From the NCBI GenBank assembly GCA_037139855.1, contig JBAXFM010000165.1, positions 1 to 11,105 on the forward strand: DNA of 11,105 nucleotides. The letters run 5' to 3'. A program made the translations under genes and the position numbers. This stretch comes from CAIVAT01 sp037139855 (GTDB lineage: Bacteria > Bacteroidota > Bacteroidia > Bacteroidales > FEN-979). Shown here one piece after another: positions 5,502-11,105 of this stretch. Position 1 is the stretch's first letter. Every line of letters starts with the position of its first letter. Under the pieces are notes generated by a model. That model saw nothing but the letters and a program-made list of their open reading frames with translations, ran no database searches and had not been told where the DNA came from.

Positions 5502-7451
5502 ATGGCCTCCTTGACCTCCAATGAACCCAAAGAATTTTTGGTCGAAAAGATCCTGAAAAATTATTCCAATATATTTGATAAGGCAACCAGCGAGCAACTT
5601 TCAATCATCAGGCGTACGAAGGTAATCAAACCGGTGATGTATATCGGAATGGGATCCTGCGGATTGATTGCAGGCGCTGAAAAAACCCTGAAAGCCGTCG
5701 AAAAATATTTATCCGACTACCATATTGATGCTGATATTGTCAGGGTTGGATGTCTGGGCTTATGTTCTGCGGAGCCCCTTCTGGATGTTCAATTGCCGGG
5801 GAAAGCACGCCTCTCTTTTCATCATGCTACCGAAAACAAGGTTGAAGATATTCTCAATTCTGTCTTGCACCATACCTTGACTACAGATTTGGTTCTGGGC
5901 CAATTTAAAAGCGATCTGCAGGAAGATTGGCCCAATATCCCGCATCTCTGGCAACTTCCATATTTCGCCCTGCAACACCGAATCATCCTGCGTCATTCAG
6001 GTATCATCTCGCCATATCTGATCGAAGATTATATTGCACATGGCGGTTACAAATCCCTTTATAAAACGGTATTAAACTACACCGCTGATAAAGTTTGTGA
6101 AATCGTTGACCAAAGCGAGTTGCGGGGGCGCGGTGGAGGAGGTTTTCCTACCGGAAAAAAATGGCTGGTGACACTGGGTACAGGGAGTGACCAAAAATAC
6201 CTTATCTGCAATGCTGATGAGAGTGATCCCGGCGCCTTTATGAACCGGGCAATCATTGAAGGTGTTCCTCACAAGGTTTTAGAGGGAATCGCCATTGCCG
6301 CTTATGCCATCGGCGCGAACAATGCATATATCTACATACGGTCAGACTATACACAATCACTCACCATTCTCGAAAATGCCATTCAACAGGCCAAAGAATG
6401 CGGGTTTCTCGGCGAAAACATTTTTGGCAGCGGATTTAACCTGAATATCCACATCCGACAAGGGGCGGGCGCATTTGTGTGTGGTGAAGAAACCGCTATG
6501 ATTGCCAGTATTGAAGGCCGGCGGGGCATGCCCCAGGCCAAGCCACCTTATCCTGCAGAAAAAGGCCTGTTCGGGCATCCTACTATTGTAAACAATATAG
6601 AAACGCTTGCCAACATTCCCACCATCCTGGAAAACGGCCCTTCCTGGTTTAAATCTGTCGGCACCAAAGAAAGCAGGGGAACAAAACTGTTCAGCATTGC
6701 AGGTAAATCCCTCCACACCGGGTTTATCGAAATACCAATGGGTATCTCCATTCTGGAGATTGTTAATTCCATTGCCGGTGGAGTGAAAAATGGTAAAAAG
6801 CTCAAAGCAGTTCAACTTGGAGGGCCTTCAGGCGTTTGCATACCTCCTCAGAACCTTGAAACGGCTATCGGATACGAAACACTACAGGAAATTGAATCTT
6901 CCATCGGGCTGGGAGGGTTGATTATTCTTGATGAAGACACATGCATGGTGAACATGGCTAAATATTTCATGGAATTCCTGCAAAACGAGAGTTGTGGCAA
7001 ATGCATTCCATGCCGTGAAGGAACCCGGCGTATGCTCCAGATCCTTGACGAGGTTACCCGACGCCCAAGGGAAGAGAGCACCCACGAAACGCTCGAAAGG
7101 TTCAAAGGGGTCGTTGAACTGGAAAGCCTTGCAGAGGTCATCCGTGATACTTCTCTGTGCGGATTGGGGCAGAATGCGCCAAATCCGATACTTTCATCAC
7201 TGAAGTGGTTCAGAGATGAGTTTGAAGAACATATTTTTGACCGCAAATGCCAGGCAGGCGTTTGCCATGACCTGAGGACTTTTGTCATTATTGCCGACGT
7301 TTGCAATGGATGCAACATTTGTCAGAAAAAATGTCCCGAAAATGCCATCATCGGGTCAGTTAAATCACCGCACTTTATCATTGAGTCGAAGTGTACAGGA
7401 TGCGGTATTTGTTTTGACAGTTGCAAATTCAATGCGATATACTACAAATAA
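5502..7451 (+). CDS. hydB: [FeFe]-hydrogenase subunit HydB (NuoF-like FMN/NAD(H) subunit)
   Basis: A 649-aa NuoF-family protein, the NAD(H)/FMN-binding subunit where electron bifurcation is thought to occur in HydABC enzymes. Domains in order: an N-terminal thioredoxin-like Fe-S domain (about 40-125) with C53, C84 and C88; an FMN/NADH fold with RGRGGGGFPTGKKW (208-221), NADESDPGAF (237-246) and GAGAFVCGEET (321-331); an SLBB-like part; the NuoF [4Fe-4S] site ESCGKCIPCREG (C498, C501, C504) with distal C553; C583-x4-C588; and a C-terminal 2x[4Fe-4S] ferredoxin domain (C601, C604, C607, C611; C631, C634, C637, C641). The ferredoxin tail separates HydB from complex I NuoF. The N-terminal domain shows three cysteines, not four, at the expected positions. 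The ATG at 5502 lies 1 bp after the hydC stop; hydA starts 8 bp after this stop. Confidence 0.94.
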   Translation: MASLTSNEPKEFLVEKILKNYSNIFDKATSEQLSIIRRTKVIKPVMYIGMGSCGLIAGAEKTLKAVEKYLSDYHIDADIVRVGCLGLCSAEPLLDVQLPGKARLSFHHATENKVEDILNSVLHHTLTTDLVLGQFKSDLQEDWPNIPHLWQLPYFALQHRIILRHSGIISPYLIEDYIAHGGYKSLYKTVLNYTADKVCEIVDQSELRGRGGGGFPTGKKWLVTLGTGSDQKYLICNADESDPGAFMNRAIIEGVPHKVLEGIAIAAYAIGANNAYIYIRSDYTQSLTILENAIQQAKECGFLGENIFGSGFNLNIHIRQGAGAFVCGEETAMIASIEGRRGMPQAKPPYPAEKGLFGHPTIVNNIETLANIPTILENGPSWFKSVGTKESRGTKLFSIAGKSLHTGFIEIPMGISILEIVNSIAGGVKNGKKLKAVQLGGPSGVCIPPQNLETAIGYETLQEIESSIGLGGLIILDEDTCMVNMAKYFMEFLQNESCGKCIPCREGTRRMLQILDEVTRRPREESTHETLERFKGVVELESLAEVIRDTSLCGLGQNAPNPILSSLKWFRDEFEEHIFDRKCQAGVCHDLRTFVIIADVCNGCNICQKKCPENAIIGSVKSPHFIIESKCTGCGICFDSCKFNAIYYK

Positions 7452-7459
7452 ACAGCAAG

Positions 7460-9181
7460 ATGCAATTCGATATTGAAATAAATAGCCAGCCGGTTTTGGC
7501 CAAACGGGGGGAAACAATCAAGAATGTGCTTGACCGGATCGGAATCCATGTCCCAACGTTATGTTACCTGAATGGATTCACCCCTACCGGCGGATGCAGG
7601 ATGTGCGTGGTAGAAGTGGATGGAATTTCTGAACTCGTACCATCCTGCTCCCATCCGGTAACTGAATGGATGAAAATCAGAACGCATTCTCCAAGAGTTC
7701 TGAAGGCCAGGAAGGTACTGGTAGAGCTTTTGCTTGCCAGCCACCCGGATGATTGCCTTTATTGCGACCGAAGCGGAAATTGCGGTCTGCAGAACCTGGC
7801 CGCCGAGATGAATGTACGTGAGCGGAAATACCATGGGAAACGACAGAATATCCAGATTGATAAAGCCTGCCAGTCAATTGTGCGCGACCCGTCAAAATGC
7901 GTTCTGTGTGGCAGGTGCATCCGAATCTGTGATGAAGTGATTGGTGTATCTGCCATAGATGTTGTTGGACGCGGCAGCGACAGCAGGATCGGCACCGGGT
8001 ATAACAAGGGTTTAAATACACATACCTGCGTTAAATGCGGCCAATGCATCATGGTTTGTCCGACTGGCGCTCTGGCAGAAAAATCAAACATTCAGCAAGT
8101 CATTAATGCATTAAATAATCCGGACCTTTTTCCGGTAATTGAGTTCTCCCCTACTGTTCCAGCTTCCATTGGTGAGGATTTTAACATCAAGGCCAGTAAA
8201 GATCTGTTAAATCTTTTACGTGCCGCGCTTAAAAAAATAGGTTTCCGCCAGGTGTTTGATTCTTCCATGGCTGCTGATCTTACGATCATGGAGGAAGCAG
8301 CAGATTTTATTGAAAGGCTCAACAAACATGAAAGACTCCCGATGCTTACCTCATGCTGCCCTTCGTGGGTCAGGTATATTGAGGAAGTAAAACCCCAATT
8401 GATATCCAAATTATCAACAACCGCCTCTCCGCAACAGTTGATGGGACGGCTGATAAAAAATTATATCGCCAGTTCTGCCGGACAAAAAGCCGAGAGTGTG
8501 TATGTTGTTTCAGTGATGCCCTGCACCGCCATGAAATATGAGGCAGACAAGGACCGCATGAAAGATGGAGTTTCACGAAATGTGGATGCGGTGATTACGA
8601 CCAGGGAACTTGTTTCGATGATCAGGTTGCTGGGAATTGATTTCAACAGCCTGGAACCAGAACCAAGTGACACGCATTACAGCCTGAGAAGTTCGTCGGG
8701 TAACCTCTTTGGTATCTCTGGCGGACATCTGGAAGGGTTGCTCCGGACGATTCACCAAATGATGACCGGTTTCGAAATGAGCGCCCTGAAGATTAATGAA
8801 CTCCGCGGGTTAAAAGGCAAAAAGGAAGCCAAGATAAAAATTGGCAAGGTAATTTTTAATGTTGCAGCCGTGAGTGGTTTAGCCAACGTAAAGACATTGG
8901 TGGATGACATTGAGGCAGGCCGGGAAGATTTCAGCATCATCGAAGTGATGGCTTGCCCGAATGGGTGCATCAACGGCGGCGGTCAAAAGTTGAATTCGGA
9001 TGAAAAGAATTTGAAGTCGCGTATGAAAGCACTATATGATGTAGATGATGAAGAAATGATCAAGGTTGCGCATAAGAGCCCGATCATCATTGATTTGTAT
9101 GAACGTTTCCTGGCCAAACCCGGTAGCGAAAGGAACAAGGAATTGCTTCACGTTTCACGAATTACCAAGGAGGAATTATGA
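7460..9181 (+). CDS. hydA: [FeFe]-hydrogenase catalytic subunit HydA
   Basis: A 573-aa catalytic subunit that binds the H-cluster and interconverts H2 with protons and electrons. Domains: N-terminal [2Fe-2S] (C35, C46, C49, C63); a His-ligated [4Fe-4S] (H95, C99, C102, C108); two ferredoxin [4Fe-4S] (C147, C150, C153, C157; C190, C193, C196, C200); then the H-domain with L1 TSCCPSW (C299, C300), L2 MPCTAMKYE (C355) and L3 MACPNGCINGGG (C499, C503). The domain order and residue numbering closely follow clostridial CpI. All four cluster cysteines and the proton-transfer C299 are present. Oddities: the conserved L2 lysine (CpI K358) is Met358, and the usual APxVR segment is SPTVP (230-234). I chose the ATG at 7460, 8 bp after hydB; an in-frame ATG at 7421 would overlap hydB and add 13 non-conserved residues. 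The TGA overlaps the next gene's ATG. Confidence 0.93.
   Translation: MQFDIEINSQPVLAKRGETIKNVLDRIGIHVPTLCYLNGFTPTGGCRMCVVEVDGISELVPSCSHPVTEWMKIRTHSPRVLKARKVLVELLLASHPDDCLYCDRSGNCGLQNLAAEMNVRERKYHGKRQNIQIDKACQSIVRDPSKCVLCGRCIRICDEVIGVSAIDVVGRGSDSRIGTGYNKGLNTHTCVKCGQCIMVCPTGALAEKSNIQQVINALNNPDLFPVIEFSPTVPASIGEDFNIKASKDLLNLLRAALKKIGFRQVFDSSMAADLTIMEEAADFIERLNKHERLPMLTSCCPSWVRYIEEVKPQLISKLSTTASPQQLMGRLIKNYIASSAGQKAESVYVVSVMPCTAMKYEADKDRMKDGVSRNVDAVITTRELVSMIRLLGIDFNSLEPEPSDTHYSLRSSSGNLFGISGGHLEGLLRTIHQMMTGFEMSALKINELRGLKGKKEAKIKIGKVIFNVAAVSGLANVKTLVDDIEAGREDFSIIEVMACPNGCINGGGQKLNSDEKNLKSRMKALYDVDDEEMIKVAHKSPIIIDLYERFLAKPGSERNKELLHVSRITKEEL
9167..9173 (+). promoter_or_regulatory. Strong Shine-Dalgarno for the sensor kinase gene
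   Basis: AAGGAGG lies 4 nt before the ATG at 9178, inside the end of hydA. It is the only strong Shine-Dalgarno in front of any gene here. Together with the ATGA stop/start overlap it suggests coupled translation of the kinase with hydA. The purine run also encodes HydA's terminal Lys-Glu-Glu, so part of the match may be coincidental. Confidence 0.55.
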
Positions 9182-11105
9182 GTCATTCGTTTCATCGTCA
9201 GCTTGTTTTCACCATCAAGGACAGATGCAGGGTTTGCTTTACCTGTGTGCGGGAATGCCCTGTAAAAGCCATTAAAATAATTAACGGTCAGGCCGAGGTT
9301 ATCAACGACAGGTGCATCGGGTGCGGCAATTGTGTGCGGGTTTGCAGTCAGGGGGCAAAAATCCCGTTACGGTCAGTGGATTCAGTGAATGAGTTACTGG
9401 CATCAAAAAGCAAGATCGCTGCCTGCATTGCACCAAGTTTTCCGGCAGAATTTGAAGAAATACAGGATCACAGGGCGCTGGTTGGTATGATCAGGAAACT
9501 CGGATTCGATTTTGTCACCGAGGTTTCCTTCGGCGCCGATATCGTAGCCGGCGAATATGAAAAAATGATGAAACGCGACGATTATGAAGGCGATATCTCA
9601 TCCGATTGCCCGGCAATTGTCTATTTCATTCGCCATTATCACCCGGATATGGTACCCTACCTTGCTCCCATTGCCTCTCCAATGGTTGCCATGGCACGGG
9701 TGATGAAAAAAAAACATGGGGAAAACCTGAAGGTCGTGTTTATCGGACCCTGCTTTGCAAAGAAAGCAGAAACCACTGAAGTGGAGGAAGTACTGACATT
9801 TAGAGAGTTGCGTGAGATGTTTGACAGTTTGAACATTCGCCCGGAAAACACAGAACCATCCGATTTTGATTCGCCCCATAGCGGCAAAGGCGCAATTTTC
9901 CCCATCAGCCGCGGCCTGTACTACACGGCAAACAACCAGGAAGCCATCCCGGAAGAACGGGTGATCATTGCTGAAGGACAAGCGAATTATAAAGAGGCCA
10001 TCAAAGAATTTGAAGAAGGATACATCCGTAAAAAACATCTGATGTTGCTTTGTTGCGAAGGATGCATTATGGGGCCCGGCACCTCGCCGGGAGGAAAAAG
10101 ATTTGCCAGGAGCAATGCCGTTGGTGTCTATGTAACCCGGAAACTACAGAATATTGACAGGGAAGTTTGGGATCAGAACATAGCAGAATACAGTAAAATT
10201 GACTTATCGCAAAGTTTTACTCCTGAGGACCGTAGACTGGCTCCTCCAGGTAATGAGGAGGTGCTGAATGCACTACAGTCGATGGGCAAATTTTCACCAA
10301 AAGATCATCTGAATTGCGGCGCTTGTGGTTACGACACCTGCGTTGATCACGCAAGCGCCATCGTAAACGGGTTGGCTGAGACAGAAATGTGCCTGCCCTA
10401 TGCCATTGAAAAGCTGCATGATTCCATCAGCAACCTCAATGTCTCTAACGAGAAGCTGGCCCGGGCAAAGGCCGCCCTTAAACAATCGGAAAAGCTTGCG
10501 CACATGGGGCAGCTGTCTGCCGGAATTGCCCATGAATTAAATAATCCATTGGGTGTAATCACGATGTACAGCAACATCCTCATGGATGAGGCACCCGAAG
10601 GCGCTGGCGTGCGTGATGACCTGAAACTGATTGTTGAACAAGCTGAGCGGTGTAAAAAAATTGTGAGCGGCTTGCTTAATTTCGCCCGAAAAAACCAGGT
10701 TAACTTATCTGAAACTGACGTGGTAAAGTTCATGGAACACAGCCTGAATTCAATTATAAAACCGGAGAATATTACCTGTTCATTTGAATCAACCATTGCT
10801 GATTCGATTGCCAAACTGGATATCGACCAAATGATGCAGGTGCTTACCAACCTGGAAAAGAATGCGATTGAAGCAATGCCTGCCGGCGGCAATCTTCGGG
10901 TTGGAGTAGAAGGCGATTCCGAGGAGGTGACCTTTATTGTTGCCGATACAGGCAGTGGCATTGAAAAAGAAAATATGGATAAACTTTTTACCCCTTTTTT
11001 CACAACCAAAGAAATGGGCAAAGGCACCGGACTGGGACTTGCACTCATTTATGGGATTGTGAAAATGCACAAAGGAAAAATCCATGTCGATTCCAATGCT
11101 GATCC
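9178..11105 (+). CDS. [FeFe]-hydrogenase-like sensor histidine kinase (3' end outside window)
   Basis: 642 residues are visible without a stop, so the gene continues past the window. Order: two ferredoxin [4Fe-4S] motifs (C17, C20, C23, C27; C46, C49, C52, C56); a hydrogenase-like region with L1 SSDCPAIV (C144), L2 GPCFAKK (C192) and L3 LCCEGCIMGPG (C292, C296); an Fe-S motif C380-x2-C383-x4-C388-x16-C405; a coiled-coil linker (about 410-440); a HisKA domain with GQLSAGIAHELNNPLG (phospho-accepting H452); and a HATPase domain with N-box NLEKNAIEA (558-566), G1 DTGSGI (590-595), F-box FTPFF and G2 GTGLGL (616-621). Kinase motifs look intact. Asp143 replaces the proton-transfer Cys. The first ~410 residues are homologous to the minus-strand sensor. 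It has no transmembrane segment or PAS domain. It is translated in the hydCBA operon, with an ATGA overlap. I infer an H2- or redox-sensing kinase; a response regulator may follow downstream. Confidence 0.92.
   Translation, partial: MSHSFHRQLVFTIKDRCRVCFTCVRECPVKAIKIINGQAEVINDRCIGCGNCVRVCSQGAKIPLRSVDSVNELLASKSKIAACIAPSFPAEFEEIQDHRALVGMIRKLGFDFVTEVSFGADIVAGEYEKMMKRDDYEGDISSDCPAIVYFIRHYHPDMVPYLAPIASPMVAMARVMKKKHGENLKVVFIGPCFAKKAETTEVEEVLTFRELREMFDSLNIRPENTEPSDFDSPHSGKGAIFPISRGLYYTANNQEAIPEERVIIAEGQANYKEAIKEFEEGYIRKKHLMLLCCEGCIMGPGTSPGGKRFARSNAVGVYVTRKLQNIDREVWDQNIAEYSKIDLSQSFTPEDRRLAPPGNEEVLNALQSMGKFSPKDHLNCGACGYDTCVDHASAIVNGLAETEMCLPYAIEKLHDSISNLNVSNEKLARAKAALKQSEKLAHMGQLSAGIAHELNNPLGVITMYSNILMDEAPEGAGVRDDLKLIVEQAERCKKIVSGLLNFARKNQVNLSETDVVKFMEHSLNSIIKPENITCSFESTIADSIAKLDIDQMMQVLTNLEKNAIEAMPAGGNLRVGVEGDSEEVTFIVADTGSGIEKENMDKLFTPFFTTKEMGKGTGLGLALIYGIVKMHKGKIHVDSNAD

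Noticed and set aside
7421..7459. Longer HydA starting at 7421
   Set aside because: It would overlap hydB by 31 bp and add 13 residues outside the [2Fe-2S] domain. The ATG at 7460 begins right before the MQFDIEI beta-strand, and its numbering coincides with CpI.

Overview
The window looks like part of an anaerobic, hydrogen-metabolising member of the Bacteroidota. Three things point there. Putative promoters match the Bacteroidota -7 element TANNTTTG at 643-650, 4967-4974 and, on the minus strand, 4838-4831. Shine-Dalgarno sequences are nearly absent: only the last gene has a clear one. Intergenic regions carry GACGAAT/GACAAAT-type heptamer arrays. The taxonomic call is an inference from these features and from protein style, not from a database search.

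Layout. (1) 1-441 is the 3' end of a NuoE/HydC-type [2Fe-2S] subunit, closed by a good intrinsic terminator (466-500). (2) 670-1654 is a two-gene module: a ~100-aa hypothetical protein overlapping an AbiEii-type nucleotidyltransferase, which resembles a type IV toxin-antitoxin pair. (3) On the minus strand, 4813 down to 1667 holds a ferredoxin/[FeFe]-hydrogenase-like/PAS sensor protein followed by a SpoIIE-type PP2C phosphatase. A palindromic heptamer array lies between them. (4) Diverging from that pair across a 219-bp control region is hydC-hydB-hydA (5033-9181), encoding a trimeric NAD-linked, probably electron-bifurcating [FeFe]-hydrogenase. (5) A further hydrogenase-like protein follows with an ATGA overlap. 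It has the same N-terminal architecture as the minus-strand sensor but is fused to a histidine kinase, and it runs off the window end (9178-11105).

How the genes may work together. HydC, HydB and HydA form the enzyme: NuoE-like diaphorase partner, NuoF-like FMN/NAD(H) subunit with extra ferredoxin clusters, and H-cluster subunit. The two hydrogenase-like proteins look like H2 or redox sensors rather than turnover enzymes. Both lack the proton-transfer cysteine of TSCCP, and they are wired to different outputs: a histidine kinase in one case, and a PAS domain plus a neighbouring Ser/Thr phosphatase in the other. The locus therefore reads as a catalytic hydrogenase bracketed by two paralogous hydrogenase-derived signalling modules. 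Histidine-kinase-linked and phosphatase-linked group C [FeFe]-hydrogenases are known classes. Having both around one hydCBA operon is the most notable feature here.

Other points: HydA departs from the usual H-cluster surroundings (Met in place of the conserved MPCxxK lysine, and an unusual SPTVP segment). A heptamer repeat supplies the start codon of hydC, and another supplies the stop codon of the PAS sensor. The minus-strand sensor lacks one of the four expected H-cluster cysteines.
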